Assembly (NCBI GenBank): GCA_013339895.1
Contig: JABACO010000004.1
Location: forward strand, 4,771,145 to 4,835,144
Reading direction: 5' to 3'
Source: Ephydatia muelleri
Lineage: Eukaryota; Porifera; Demospongiae; Spongillida; Spongillidae
DNA length: 64,000 bases
This document shows positions 33,865-48,107 of the stretch, one piece after another; the first letter of the stretch is position 1, and each line of letters starts with the position of its first letter. A program made the position numbers and the translations under genes. The notes beneath the pieces are model-generated. The model did no database searches. It saw nothing but the letters and a program-made list of their open reading frames with translations, and was not told the origin of the DNA.

Positions 33865-34413
33865 CATCTGGTGCTGTGCTGTTGGCTGTATGTCTGGTGG
33901 CATTTGCAGGGTTTATGCAGTGTGATGAGCTAGTGAAGCTCAAGTGTGCTGATGTCACCTTCAATCCTGAGGGCATGGTGGTTAAGATTGAGTCTAGTAA
34001 GATAGATCAATATCGAGATGGAGCATCCCTAGTTATTGCACGCACTGGGCAGGTGACATGTCCAGTTGGGTATGATGGAGCGTTACTTTCGCATGGGCGA
34101 GGTAGACCACTCATCTCTGGCAAAGCTCTTTAGGGGGATAGTGCAGAACAAAGGTGGGGAGCGTTTACGTAAGAATGGTGGTCTCAGTTACACTAGATTA
34201 AGGGAGCTGTTATTGGATAAATTGTCTGAGTTGGGTTTTGACCCAACATTGTTTGGAATGCATAGTTTGCGGGCTGGGGGTGCCATTGCAGCTGCCAACA
34301 CAGGTGTGGAGAACAAGCGACATGGCCGCTGGAAGTCCGAATCAGCCAAGGATGGCTATGTGAAAGACTCCCTTGAGCGCCGTTTCGAGGTGTCTAAGGG
34401 TCTGGGGATTTAA
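33865..34413 (+). pseudogene. Tyrosine recombinase catalytic domain, copy 2
   Basis: Two overlapping frames as in copy 1. The first catalytic Arg is Gln (CAG 33918-33920). MHSLRAGG and DGYVKD are kept. Six bases are missing before KRHGRW compared with copy 1. Confidence 0.8.
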
Positions 34414-34436
34414 CCTCAGCCCGTTCTTTGTGTCTC

Positions 34437-35119
34437 TATGTAGCTGTGTGTGTGTGTTTGCAGGTGTGCACAACGACGCTAAAACAATTCAGTGTCATTG
34501 GAGGGTTAAGGGTGGAATCACAGTAAGGGTAGTGTGGGGGAGTGCTGTAGGCAATGCATGGGAGGGAGATACACGTTTCTGTCGTTTGCACGGAGTTAAA
34601 TTAGCTAGCTTCTAAATAGAGTTGAAGGGTCGTAACAGTCATTCTAAGCATGAGCGCACGACTGGCAACTTTTCCCCATGCATGAGTGTTTATGCAACAT
34701 GATATCTGCAGACAGGACGCTGAGCAATTGTGCCTTAACCAAAACAGCAGATCATGAAATGAAGGAACCCAGGACGGGTGTGGCTGAACTTTATTGTTTG
34801 TGTTGTTTGTGAGCGGTGTGCTGCAATGGTCTTTTCCCTACTGTGTGGATTTTTTCCCACTGGGTTGGTTGTTCTCACAGAGGTTTTTTTCCATGCGGGT
34901 GTGTGGGCCCACCCCACAAAATTAATATGTGTGTTTTGGCCCCCACTCGGGGTTGGAGGATGTGTGCAGTTGGTGTCAGGTTATGAATATGTGTTCTATG
35001 TCGCTGTGTGTGTGTTTGCAGGCGTGCACAACGAGGCTAAACCAATTCAGTGTCATTGGAGGGTTAAGGGTGAATGTAAGGGTAGTGTGGGGGAGTGCTG
35101 TGGGCAATGCATGGGAGGA
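34437..35119 (+). repeat. Split direct repeats B1, A2 and B2 of YR element copy 2
   Basis: B1 34437-34566 abuts A2 34568-34669. After a spacer, B2 lies at 34997-35119. The sequences correspond to 5591-6269. Confidence 0.78.
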
Positions 35120-36287
35120 AGGACCAACGATAATATCTGAATAAATGGTGTTTGAGTGGTCAGCGAAAAAGGACTGACCTATGCTTCCACCTACATGTGT
35201 ATTCAATGTATACAAAATGACACACACTTCTCACTTACATTTTCAAGAACAGGGATGTAAACAAAGAATTCAATCTGTTTGGTTGAAGTCCAGATGGTAC
35301 TGCAGCCTTCCAAATACCGATAGGGTGCAGGTAAACTGACAAGATCAAAGTTAAACCCTCTGTCCTTACTTTAGGGATTGAGCTTGATCCGCATCCGCCT
35401 CGCCTCCTTTCTCTTCTGACTGTTGACATGTGGGCGTGGCTGCTTGCACTGTAGTGCTGTCCTGATCGAAGTCCCAAGGTGCAAGAGTCTTGTCACCATA
35501 GCTACGGACAGTTGGTCAATGAAACTCTGATCATGCCAAACACTAACATTACTACCATGATCAAGTGCACATGCATGTTAAGAGTGTGCAGCTACATATG
35601 TGCAGAGATAATTTTTTAGTTTCCAATAGCAGCTGACCTTAGCCAAATGCAATTGTAGTGACGTACTGTATAAAGCCCCAGAAGCATGCCTGTTGCTATT
35701 CAGTACATGATTGCTGATGCTAATTACGATCAAAATTTTGGTCACAAATTACATTTGTATAACAATATCAAGTGCAGGGCAATTCCCAACATTTGCATAC
35801 ATTACAAGTGAAGATTTAATATGAGTTATTAAAATACCGATTTTTATTTTCCTCCCGCCATATTACACAAAATGGGGCTTTACATTCAAGCTGTATAAAC
35901 TGAAATGGAAAACTACACATGTGACCACAATATAGACATAGTGTAGCGGCATGAGGCTGTACGTAATACATGAATGGCCAACTTATATGCAAATAATTTT
36001 TGAAGGATTCTAAATAACATCCTTCACAAAACCCAAATTCATATGCTGTGACTAAAGTACAGTTTCCCTGCACAGTGGTGGCTAGGAAACAGGTACAGGA
36101 GGTGGTGCAAGCAATATATCCAGCTCAGACCGATCACACTGAAAACTTTGACCAGAGGGAACTTCAATTTTATTTAATTCACAGCAAGAGGTTCAAGATT
36201 CATGCAGAAAGCACACATACATAGCAAAGACTAGAATGAGAATCACTACACATGTACATTGTAAAATGACACATGACCTTAGCTTCC

Positions 36288-37223
36288 TCACATTAAAAGT
36301 GTTGGAGCCAGGTCTGTGGCCTCTGCATAGGCCACAAAGTGCTTCATTGGTGATGGTAGCCCAATTTCATCTTCAAACCTGCATCAACAACCAAAACAAA
36401 CCGTTACACATGCATGAACTTAAGTCAAAGATACACATGTCATGAGTGTAGTTTGGTATTGCAAAGCTAGGAATATGTTACGCTACAGAGTCTACGCAAG
36501 GTTATTTGCCATCTGTCTGTCACAGACAGATTCTATAATTAAACCACAGGTGGATATCGGCTCGTACGCAATCCAAACCTAACGCTATTGTGGTTGGCTT
36601 CTGAAACTTAATAGTTGTTTGAGGATACCAAGGACATGACCAAACACAAAGTAACACCCGACAAATAAGTATTGAGGAGGAGGGGAAGAGTGGTTGGGAA
36701 AGGGGAGGGGTGACTACTATGCCCACCCATACTAGCTCTCCTTCCAAAACAAATACGAGCACAAAAGGTAAATACTTACGAACAATAAGCGAGCGCACGC
36801 ATAAATGAGTTGGCAATAGTACAAGCGTGGTTTACCTGAGGTTTGGCAGCCATAAGTAAACGTGTTCCATTTCACACACGTGATATGTGAGCGCACACCC
36901 ACAACAATACACCCACACACGTGTCTTTAATTTAGTCATTGTATGCTGATTGTTTGACATCAAATGTCAAGGCCATTGTTTTCACTGATTGAATACATTC
37001 ACACGCATGTGCACAAACAGATTAGTCCTATCATATCCACACGCTCACACAAGCACACACAACAAGGCACCTAATTAATACAAAAATCCAAACCTGTTCT
37101 CAGACACAAATTTGGGGGAACATTATGTAGTCAATTTCTCCCAACCATTTGTTCAGCCAGACAGACAACACTAGCTCTGGTCCAGCGCAGCCGCAATAGT
37201 GCGCCCACTTCCAGAACTCCTTC
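36288..37223 (-). pseudogene. Candidate gene remnant, unit a in copy 2
   Basis: Duplicate of 7438-8376: terminal segment 36288-36378, ATG segment 36836-36870 ending CTCAG|GTAAAC, and the KEFW-type segment to 37223. All splice signals noted in copy 1 are retained. Family unrecognised. Confidence 0.33.
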
Positions 37224-37282
37224 CTATGCAATGGAAATAAGGGAGAATTGAGATGGGGGTAAGCCCTGGTGAGTAGACCTTA

Positions 37283-37698
37283 GTGTCTAATGTCTTGAGC
37301 CGGGGGTAGGTTTTTTATACCTGGGGGTACAGACATTCAAAATAATGCCATTTTGTTACTGTGCACAGGAACTGAAATCCAACAGCAGATGCATGTTTGT
37401 CATGCATTATTTGGTCTGGGTTGAAATTGGTGTGGTTTAGTTCCTTCTACAAAGTTATAACCAAGTTTCCAAAGTGAAATCCTCTGAGGCACGTAAGGTG
37501 CATTTGGTGGAGCTTCACTTTGGCAAACTGGTTATAATAGAATATTGTAGAAGGAATTAGACTTTATCTATTTCAGTCCAGAGCTAAAAAAATCATGTCA
37601 TACATGCATGTGCTGTTGGATTTCAGCTCAGGTGCACAGTAAAAAATGGAATTAATCTGAATTTCCATACACCCAGGTGTGCCCATGACATTAGACAT
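37283..37698. mobile_element. Palindromic MITE, copy 2
   Basis: Duplicate of 8436-8850, flanked by TA at 37281-37282 and 37699-37700. It was inserted before the 18 kb duplication. Confidence 0.8.
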
Positions 37699-40321
37699 TA
37701 ACATACAAGCACTTGAGCATTGTGAAAGAAAGACATATTTAGTAAACAGAACTATATGTCAACCATTGGTTCAGTGGTTAAATACAAACACAGTGTTACA
37801 TCATACAGGGGGATCCCCCCCCATTCCCTTTGTCCATACAATCTGGAATAATGGTTGCAAAATGGTAGCTCCACCCATTATCCCAGATTTCCCAGGTGGG
37901 TAATGTTGCCTGGTGTTAGATTAAATTCACATCTCCCCCCCCTCCCTCTCCCCCCCCTAAAAAAACAAAGGTGTTCTTTACAATTGTGATATATGACCTG
38001 ACACATTATGATACATGCATGTACACTTGCTACTTGGTTCACAATTGTACCTGAATAATACCCATTTTAATGCTGTACTGACATCATGTACATGTAATTT
38101 GGCAATTAATGCAGTGAAGCAGTAATGTTTGCAATTTCCATTGGGTACACCTGGCAATGGGTGTGCACAGGAATAGCCAAAGATTGTGTCATACATTTCT
38201 CTCTGCGTTTGTGTACAGGTGAACTATGTGCACGTGTCCTTACTTGGATGAAGTGTGTTTTGTCTGAACATGTGTGTATGGGTGTGTATGTGTGTGTGTG
38301 CGTAACGGCGTGGTCTTCCTAATCCAAGAATGCAAAGCACTCACTTTTGGATCACCTGCACTCTTTTTAGAGCATCCTAAAGTACAACACTAACGACAAC
38401 TTTAAAACTAAGTATATATCTAGTCATTAAATCTAGCATTTAGTTTGGTGCTTACATCAATACAATTTTAAGAATTGTATGCCTGCAAATACCACAGTTT
38501 AGCAGAAATCTAACATGTTGGTTCTGGGTCCATCCAGTAGTGGATCGATACAACACATGAGTGCAAGGGCTTGTACATTGTACATACACAGACCTACGTA
38601 AGCAGAACTGCTAAGCGTGCTTTGATAGTTTGCTTGAGCGTGGCATGATTTTGCTGGACAATGAGGGTTGTCATGCTTGAGCATCAAATATTATAAACAG
38701 ACTGAGACTATTGAACTGATAAGCAAGTTTTATTATTCATACATCCAATCAAATAATAAACATCTAACTTCTTGCGCCATATACTTATCAGCAGTCAGCT
38801 AGTTTTAATAACTGTAAGTTAAGTCTTTTCTATTTCACATGTTGTGGTATGCATGAGAATGGACATGGCTAGCGGGAGTGCGTGAGAGTGGGTGTAAATG
38901 CGTGAGTCTCCCGCGAAACTGCGTGAGACTTGGCAGTCTGTGTAAGCTAAATCGACTCTGTTGATTCTAACCGACCTTCCTACATCCGCACGCATCCCAC
39001 GAACAACTATGACCACAAAACCACTACAAATCATATTATATCTGGTCCGGACAAAAACAAACATGCTGTGTATCGTGGCGTTCCCACGACCGACTCTGAC
39101 GGTATGGGTCGCATGGTATATTCTAATCAGTAGTTTGTTTCCAATCTTCTGATACATTTCAAAACTTAACTGTAGGAAAGGTTAATTCGATCGCCACGTA
39201 GTGTATCTCAAAACGAGAGATAAGAGGACAATAGAAGACAACAATACATCTACAGTAATTTTTAAAGGCAAAGTATCAATGAGCCTAGTCTCACATACCT
39301 TTGATTGCTATGGCATAACGATGGAGCAATCGATCGATGGGAGACTCACTTTCTTTTCAGCGAAGGCAACGTACATGCTTGTCACGCTTGTTTCGTTGGA
39401 TCAGAAACAAATACATATAGATGGCCAACATTTCTCAGAAATGTGAAATTGTTTAGGCGAATCTTACATCGGATGACTATTCTCACGTGCGCGGATACTA
39501 TTGAGTTTTGTTGATCGTCTACGTAAGCATTATCGCACAAATGACTTTTCGTGGCATAATTTTTATTTTTGAATGCGAATTAATACAAATAAATAAAATC
39601 ACAACATTGTATAAATTAATGAAAGACTCTTTTGTAATTGTAGTCTAAGAAGAGCTTCCCTTGACACCAGGTCAAGCGGAGGTTGTGTCACAGGTGCATA
39701 GTGACCCGAATGAGAACTTGCCCCTCGAATACACATATTGATCTTCGCAGCAAAGAGAATGTAAGGCTGGTTAAGCTACAAGCCTGGCTCCATTTTGTGG
39801 AGAGCAGAGAGGCCAGACGCTTATAGCCTGTTGTGGCTTGAGGGCCAAGCCCACCCGTGCAAGAAAGAATGAGTAGTGTGAAGGATACAAGGTCCACTTC
39901 ACGATCATATTTTTTCTTTTCTTTTTTTCATTTGCATGGCATGCTAGGGCTTTTAATTAGATTCGAGAGGGCGTAAGGGTTAAAGACCTTAATTGTCATC
40001 CAAAAAAATGCCCGCGCGAACCAACTCCCCCAAAAGCCATCCCCGATCTGCTGCTATATCCAGTCATGCACCATCATCCACCCATGACCTCACCTGTCAT
40101 GGGCTGTCGACATATTTTAAATGCGATGCTTATGTGGGTCTGGGAACGAGACTAATATTGTTTGCGAATGAAATAACATAGCCAGGTTTTTCAACGCTTG
40201 TTGTGCATTACAGTAGTTATTATACATTTTTGCAACCAGTTAATTAATTAAATCAAAACCCTCATATTCAACATATTCAAAGCCTCGGGGATGGTGAGCA
40301 TGTGAGTGATGTGTATGGTGT

Positions 40322-40322
<1 letters not shown>

Positions 40323-40354
<32 letters not shown>

Positions 40355-40752
40355 TGAGCATGTGTGTGGTATGTAGTGAGCATGTGTGGTGTAGTGTGAC
40401 TGTGTGTGTGTGTGACTGTGTGTGTGTGTGACTGTGTGTGTGTGTGACTGTGTGTGTGTGTGACTGTGTGTGTGTGTGTTAAAGATATAGATAAAAAGAA
40501 AACAACTACCAGAATGTATTGAAATCAAAATAGACAGTGATAAGACAAATGCATTATATGACAATATTCTGACATGAAAGTGGAACAGGCACATAAAGTA
40601 CAGATAGCAGTAAAATAAAGCAATATACATCACATCGATCAGTGAGGTTCACAAGGCAGCAAGCATCAGAATCTATGAAGAGAGAGAGAGGGGGGTGAAG
40701 GGAGGGAGGGAGGGAGGGAGGGAGGGAGGGAGGGAGGGAGGGAGGGAGAGAG
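40323..40752 (+). repeat. TG-rich and (GGGA)n microsatellites, copy 2
   Basis: TG tract 40323-40480 (longer than copy 1) and GGGA tract 40698-40748 (shorter than copy 1), with unique sequence between. Confidence 0.9.
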
Positions 40753-41949
40753 GAGGATTGAATAATTTAGTTAACACAACACTGTATCTGTAGTCATGCT
40801 TTGGAATTCATATGACCATCTAAACAGGGTGTGTTGCTAAAGCTTAACAGACAGAGATTCTAAATCATAAAAACTGTAACAATGATGTTTGAGTGGTCAG
40901 TGCAAGTGGACTGGCCTATGCTTCCACATACATGTGCATTCCATGCATACAAAAGAACACACACACATCACTTACATTTTGAGCAGGGATGAAAACAAAG
41001 AATTCAATTGTCTGGTTGAAGTCCAGATGGTACTGCAGCCTTCTAAATACCAATTGGGGGCAAGTAAACAAACAAGAACAAAATTTCAACCTCTTTGATC
41101 CCTGTCCTTACTACATTTCCTGCCTCCATCTCTTCTTACTGTTGAGAAGTTGGTTGGGCTGTACACGTACAGTGCAGTCCTGACTGTACCAAGGTACTGC
41201 AAGTCCTATGGAAAGATAGTCAATGACAAACCTAATCACAAAATGCAAACATTACAATGAACAGTGCTTAGCCTGATGACTACCACGATAGGTGTACATG
41301 TATGTATGCTAAGAGTGGTGTATCTACATGTGTGCAGAGATAATATTGCAGTACCCTGCCTTTAGCTAGATGCATACCTAGCGATGTACTGTATAGAGCA
41401 AGGGAACCTATTAAGGAACAACCTACTTCACTTGACTAATGTGCACACACTATTCATGCTAGAGAGATAACCGCTAGATAGCCAATTTTATGGAGAGAAC
41501 CAGGGTACTGAAATCTCACTTGTCAGCGTATATATGGCAAAGGGCTGTTATATAAACATACCTGCGTTAAAAAAAATTATGAAATTTCTTTAGTTACTGC
41601 ACGGTAATTATGGCAACACTGATAAGTGGATATAATAAGATTTGCGTGCACCATTGTTGCCTAGTCTGGGCTGGTCTTAAGTGTAAACACGTAAGCGTTG
41701 ATTAAAAATTGTTACGAGATGTAGTGTTCCTTAGTAGGGGTGCGTTCCACATTGGGTTCCTTTGCTCTAGAGCACCCAGAAGCTTGGCCTGTTACTATTC
41801 AGTACACGATTTCCATGCCAAGGTACATTGTATGACCAAAATAACAAGTGACAATTTAATATGCCTAATTGCATATAGTCACACGCCCCACCCCCAATGA
41901 CCCACAAAATAGAACTGAATATTCAAGGTTAATAAGAACAAATGGAAAG

Positions 41950-43235
41950 CTGCACATGTGACTGCTGTAAGATATAGACATCATCTAGCTGCACATGTGA
42001 CTGCTGTAAGATATAGACATCATCTAGCTGCACATGTGACTGCTGTAAGATATAGACATCATCTAGCTGCACATGTGACTGCTGTAAGATATGACATCAT
42101 CTAGCTGCACATGTGACTGCTGTAAGATATAGACATCATCTAGCTGCACATGTGACTGCTGTAAGATATAGACATCATCTAGCTGCACATGTGACTGCTG
42201 TAAGATATAGACATCATCTAGCTGCACATGTGACTGCTGTAAGATATAGACATCATCTAGCTGCACATGTGACTGCTGTAAGATATAGACATCATCTAGC
42301 TGCACATGTGACTGCTGTAAGATATAGACATCATCTAGCTGCACATGTGACTGCTGTAAGATATAGACATCATCTAGCTGCACATGTGACTGCTGTAAGA
42401 TATAGACATCATCTAGCTGCACATGTGACTGCTGTAAGATATAGACATCATCTAGCTGCACATGTGACTGCTGTAAGATATAGACATCATCTAGCTGCAC
42501 ATGTGACTGCTGTAAGATATAGACATCATCTAGCTGCACATGTGACTGCTGTAAGATATAGACATCATCTAGCTGCACATGTGACTGCTGTAAGATATAG
42601 ACATCATCTAGCTGCACATGTGACTGCTGTAAGATATAGACATCATCTAGCTGCACATGTGACTGCTGTAAGATATAGACATCATCTAGCTGCACATGTG
42701 ACTGCTGTAAGATATAGACATCATCTAGCTGCACATGTGACTGCTGTAAGATATAGACATCATCTAGCTGCACATGTGACTGCTGTAAGATATAGACATC
42801 ATCTAGCTGCACATGTGACTGCTGTAAGATATAGACATCATCTAGCTGCACATGTGACTGCTGTAAGATATAGACATCATCTAGCTGCACATGTGACTGC
42901 TGTAAGATATAGACATCATCTAGCTGCACATGTGACTGCTGTAAGATATAGACATCATCTAGCTGCACATGTGACTGCTGTAAGATATAGACATCATCTA
43001 GCTGCACATGTGACTGCTGTAAGATATAGACATCATCTAGCTGCACATGTGACTGCTGTAAGATATAGACATCATCTAGCTGCACATGTGACTGCTGTAA
43101 GATATAGACATCATCTAGCTGCACATGTGACTGCTGTAAGATATAGACATCATCTAGCTGCACATGTGACTGCTGTAAGATATAGACATCATCTAGCTGC
43201 ACATGTGACTGCTGTAAGATATAGACATCATCTAG
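41950..43235 (+). repeat. 39-bp minisatellite, 33 units
   Basis: 1286 bp equals 33 units of 39 bp less one base: a single unit near 42092 lacks one A (AGATATGACATC). The others look identical by eye. This one-base loss ends the long artificial frames on both strands. Copy 1 has 8 units at 14002-14313. Confidence 0.97.
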
Positions 43236-43488
43236 CTGCTAGAGACATGAATAGTCAACTGATATATTAAGTTATAGCCGCATAGATCCTAAACATCCAA
43301 GAATCAAACTTATATCACGCAATTGAGATACATTTTCCCACAGAGCCATACTGATTGCATTGAAAACGTTGACCATCAGAGTGAGCTTCAATTCCATTAA
43401 ATCATAGGAACAAGCTAAGATACATGCATCAAGCACACATACATAGCAAAGCCCACCGGTACAATAATGATGACCACACCAATGTCCC

Positions 43489-44355
43489 TCACATTAAAGG
43501 TGCTGGAGCAGGGTGGGAAGCCTCGGCATAGGCCACAAAGGGTGTAATTGGTGATGGTAGCCCATCTTCAACCCTGCATCAAAAAGCATATATATGAACA
43601 CAAAGATGCGTGTGTCATGAGTGTAGTTTGGTATTGCAAAGCTAGGAGTATGTTATGATATAGAGTTTGTACAAGGTTATTTGCCATCTGTCTGTCACAG
43701 ACAAATTCTAATTAAGCCATAAGTTTGTACGCAATCCAAACCTAATGCTATTGTGGTTGGCTTCTGAAACTTAATTGTTGTTTGAGGATACCAAGGACAT
43801 GACCAAACACAAAATAACAGACAAACAAATATTGAAGGAGGAGTGGGAGGATGACTATGCCCACCCACACCAGCTCTACTCCCTAGACAAACAAGAGCTA
43901 AGAAGTAAAAATGTTAGCGAGCGCACGCATAAACGAGTTGGCAATAGTACAACTGTGGTTTACCTGAGGTTTGGCAGCCATAAGTACACGTGTTCCATTT
44001 CACACACGTGATATGCGCGCGCACACCCACAACAGTACACCCACACACGCGTCTTTTTATTCATTGTATGCTGATTGTTTGATATCTAATGTCAAGGCCG
44101 TTTTCTCTCTGAATACACATCCATGCACATGTGCACAGCAGATTAGTTCTATCACATCCACACACTCACACAAACACACACAACAATGCACCTAATTAAT
44201 TAAAAAAACTCTAAACCTATTTTTCAGACTCAAATTTAGGAGAGCATTATGGAGTCGTTCTCACCCAATCATTTGTTCAGCCAGACAGATGACACAAGCT
44301 CCCCTAGCTTTGGTCCAGTGCAGCCTACATTGTGTGCCTGCTCCAGGACTCCATC
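43489..44355 (-). pseudogene. Candidate gene remnant, unit b in copy 2
   Basis: Duplicate of 14575-15441. The terminal segment is at 43489-43573. Confidence 0.32.
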
Positions 44356-46555
44356 CTATCCAATGGAAATAAGGGAGAATTGAGAGTAAGCCTTGGTGAG
44401 TGAACCTTAACATACAAACACTTGAGTATTGTGAAAGACACATCTAGAAATTCCATTCATGTATAGGTAAACAGAACTATGTGTCAATGATTGGTTCAGC
44501 AGTGTGTTTAAATACAAACAGTGTTATTACATCACACTGGGGATCCCCCCACCCCCTTTGTCCACACATTCTGGGATGATGGTTACAAATTGGTGGCTCC
44601 ACCATTTAGTAACCATTACCCCGGATTGTCCAGTGGGTGGGATGGGTTGCAGAGGGTGGAGGAGTGTGATGTTGCCTGGTGTTAGATTCAATTCACTTTA
44701 AAACAAAGGCTTTCGATCGCCACGAACTGTATCGCAAAATCTAAAAATAGTGGTCCCAGAGATAGGAACACAATAAAATCTCCACTGTAATTTTGAAGGC
44801 AAAGTACTAGTGAGTCCATTCGCACATACCTATGGCATATTAATGATGGAGCAATCGATGGACTTTTCATTTTGGTTCAACGTAGGCAGCAAAGATATTG
44901 CTTGTCACACTTGTTTCATTGAATCACGAACAAATGCATGTAGATGGCCAACGTTCCTCAGAAATCAACAGCTTGAAAAATGATTATCTGCTATCATACA
45001 GCTAGCTGCTGGTCATCATAGAAGCTAGTTAAACTTTATGATTACCTCATGTGAGCGCATATGAATAAACAATTACATGTAGCAAAGAGCTGATTCATCA
45101 ATGTCTAACAAATACTCTCTTACATCCAGCAAATCGAGTTCAACACATATGCCCGTCTTCATCTAAGACGATTGGAGTTGGAGTCATTACTTGCACATGC
45201 ATGTAAAAAAATAATACAGGTTTGAGTCTTGGTGGTCATTGAATTGGTGGTGTGGTACTTGATTCATAATGCTAAAATTCAGTGTTTACAACCTAGATGA
45301 ATTACTTATGCACATCTTCTTTCTGCCTATGTGAATTAACATGACGTGCTCACGTATCTCTTCAGTAGCACAGCACAGTGTAGAGTCATTTATATTCTCC
45401 CTGCAATCGGTGCAAGTTACACGTATAAGGATGATTGGGTGATCTTCCATTACCACTCTATGGGGAATTTGTACAGGTAAGGCATCTCTCTGGCCCACCT
45501 ATCAGGTACAGTCATGTGAGCATGATGCAATGCCTGATGTGTTATATAAGGTGTTCCTCAACCAATTCAGCCCTTGTGAGTCTGTTTTGTTGTTTCATTG
45601 GCCCATGCAGCAAAAACGTTTATGCTGCACTGATGCAGTAATATGCAGACATCCAATGACCTGAGATACCGATGATAAAATGATGATTCACTGAATTGCA
45701 CAGGCATGTTCTAATCAGTAATGAGCATTTATTACTACTCCTCTTGTTACTAGTGGGTACCGAAAACATGGACCTACAGACTGGATCAGATTTAGAGTTA
45801 CAAAATTTGGTCACACTTCAGGGTGCCCTACAATGAAGGAAAATGTGATAACATTTACCACATATAGTTATATTAGTGGGTATTGGCTTTTCATAACCAT
45901 TCAAATAAGACTGATTATATTTTTACTTAACGGTTAATTAAAAATAAATGCAAAACTTCAACTTCTCATAATCAAGTGCCCTAAATTCAAATGTTTATTA
46001 TAGCTTTTTAAAATGGTCTATTGTGGGATACCCTGTAGTTTTGCCATAAACTTTGTTGCCCCAATTATACTATCCTACGGAGTCTGTCAAAGGCTAATTG
46101 CACTTCTGTTTGGCACAGATGCATTCTAATTAACCCACAGGTGAGTATTGGCTCATGTGGTGCCAATTATTCATCTTTACATTTCCTTCCCACCCACCCT
46201 TAGCATTATCATGGTTGGTTTCTGAAACCTTATTCATATGTTGATGGTTGAGAACACTAACCAGACCGAGGACCTGACCAAGTGCAAACAACACCTGACA
46301 AACAAGTTTTGAGGGAGGAGGAGTGGAGGATGACTATGCCCACCCACACCAGCTCTACTCCCAAGACAACATGGTTTACCGCCTCGTTTCAGGTTGCATC
46401 TGTAACGATTCAATCTTTGATACGTGTCATGCATTTGCACACCCACAAAAGTGTACCCATTTATTTTAATCCAGTACATATGGTTGTTTGAACATGTAAC
46501 ATTTGATCTGATTGGTTTCTGACTGATACACACAACCCTATTGCATCCACACATG

Positions 46556-46558
46556 CAA

Positions 46559-46589
<31 letters not shown>

Positions 46590-46626
46590 CACCACACACA
46601 CACACACACCACACACACACACACAT
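46556..46626 (+). repeat. (CA)n microsatellite, copy 2
   Basis: Duplicate of 17642-17712 with matching interruptions. Confidence 0.9.
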
Positions 46627-47530
46627 GCACACAACACATGCACACAACACATGCACACAACAATGCACCTAACACACATTACCAAACCTCCTTCTCAGAC
46701 ACAAACCTTCTGTAGCTATTTTAATTTCTTGAAATCATTTGTACAGCCAGCTTTGGTCCAGTTCCAGAACTCCATCCCATGCCATGAAATTGAGCTGAGG
46801 TTGAACCCTTTATCATTCAATGGTTCAGGCTTACATATGAATACAGACTGTCACATGAAGGGATCTCTGACTGTTTGTCAGATTAGGCAGTGTTGTCAAA
46901 CCCCCCCAAAAAAACATACCCTACACACACATACACACAAAAAGGTACAAGAATTGCTATGAAATATGTACTGTACCTTGTGTGTTCAGGTATCACTGCC
47001 TGGTTATCATCTAGTCCACCCATAACAGCCAGTGAGAAAGAGATGGCTGAAACAGGGTTGTCATCCAGTTCTTGTTGCTCATCTGCAGAAGGTGGTATTT
47101 GAAGTCAGTCTTGCAAGTACCTTCTGTTCCAAGGTCAAGACACTTGGTCACTGGCGCCTTCTCATAGAGCCTGATGAAAGATCAACAATTAGAGAAAGAC
47201 ATAAACAAAAATTCTGACATCCTTTCATACCACGTCCCCATTACCACACACAGCCCTTCATTGAGTCATGCCATTACCACAACACGTAAATTTCTTTATC
47301 AAATGAAACACATCATATCGCCGTGAACAGTGTGCTTCCTCACAGATCAAGGGCAGTAGGAGCAGGTGGGGCCTCTACATTTCCCAAAAATGGCTTTAGT
47401 GGACTGGTGAGCCCTGTGTCATCAGTCCTGCACACATGCAAGCACCTTAACAGAATATATACACACCACTGAACAGGCACAGATAAACAGGATGTGCACA
47501 TACTGCACTGTACCTGTACACAATACAAAT

Positions 47531-47609
47531 ATGTGTGTGTGTATGGGTGTGTGTGTGTGTGGGTGTGTGTGTGTGTGGGTGTGTGTGTGTGTGGGTGTGT
47601 GTGTGTGGG
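47531..47609 (+). repeat. (TG)n microsatellite, copy 2
   Basis: Duplicate of 18617-18695. Confidence 0.9.
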
Positions 47610-48107
47610 TATTGTATTATGTATCTTGCCTTTCACTTGCGCATGCACCAATTACTAATGTCAATCAAGATGTTACACCAAATTGTAACATGTTTTTTGA
47701 TTGGCCGAGGAAAATGTTTCTACAAGGCAGATACAGTAAGATGCAGGCATCCTGACAGCCAAATACCAATTATAACAGATAATGATTCACTGAATTGCAT
47801 ATAGATGTGCTAGAATTAGAGCAATACAAAATCAATAATAAGCACAGGCTACTGGTCTCTTTACATATACAAAAACTGCCTACATGCCCAAACGCATGTA
47901 CTGTTGACAGACAGGATTAGAAGATCAGTTTAGAATTACAAAGTTTGGTGCACCTACAGTGTACATCAGGTGAATACCAGCTCATACTATGCCATTTATA
48001 AAACTCCTTCAAATCCATCCCTAGTGTTATTGTGGGTGGTTTCTGAAATTTAATTCATTTGTTGGCACTTCACCCATTCTTGACCAGAGCAGACGTGCAG
48101 ACAAACA

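Larger units (their letters stand above)
30543..35119 (+). mobile_element. Tyrosine-recombinase retrotransposon, copy 2 (duplicated with its flanks)
   Basis: Same layout as copy 1: A1 30543-30704, gag 30712-31551, pol 31591-33298, minisatellite 33299-33864, recombinase to 34413, B1 34437-34566, A2 34568-34669, B2 34997-35119. Flanks match copy 1 on both sides, so it arose with the 18 kb duplication and not by transposition. It shares the catalytic substitutions of copy 1 (YLVD, WRK, MQCDE), so those predate the duplication. Confidence 0.87.
30016..47947 (+). repeat. Segmental duplication, copy 2
   Basis: It repeats 1048-19034 in the same orientation. The left edge is abrupt within a reverse transcriptase fragment at CTTGTATATG. 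The right edge cannot be defined because copy 1 enters the N gap at the corresponding point. It has no TIR transposon at about 39518, 33 rather than 8 units of the 39-bp array, and a deletion in pol at 32670. Confidence 0.93.

Noticed and set aside
41950..43235. Long ORFs (about 380 codons) on both strands across the 39-bp array
   Set aside because: They follow from a stop-free unit whose length is a multiple of three. Both strands are open equally, with perfect repetition and no start context.
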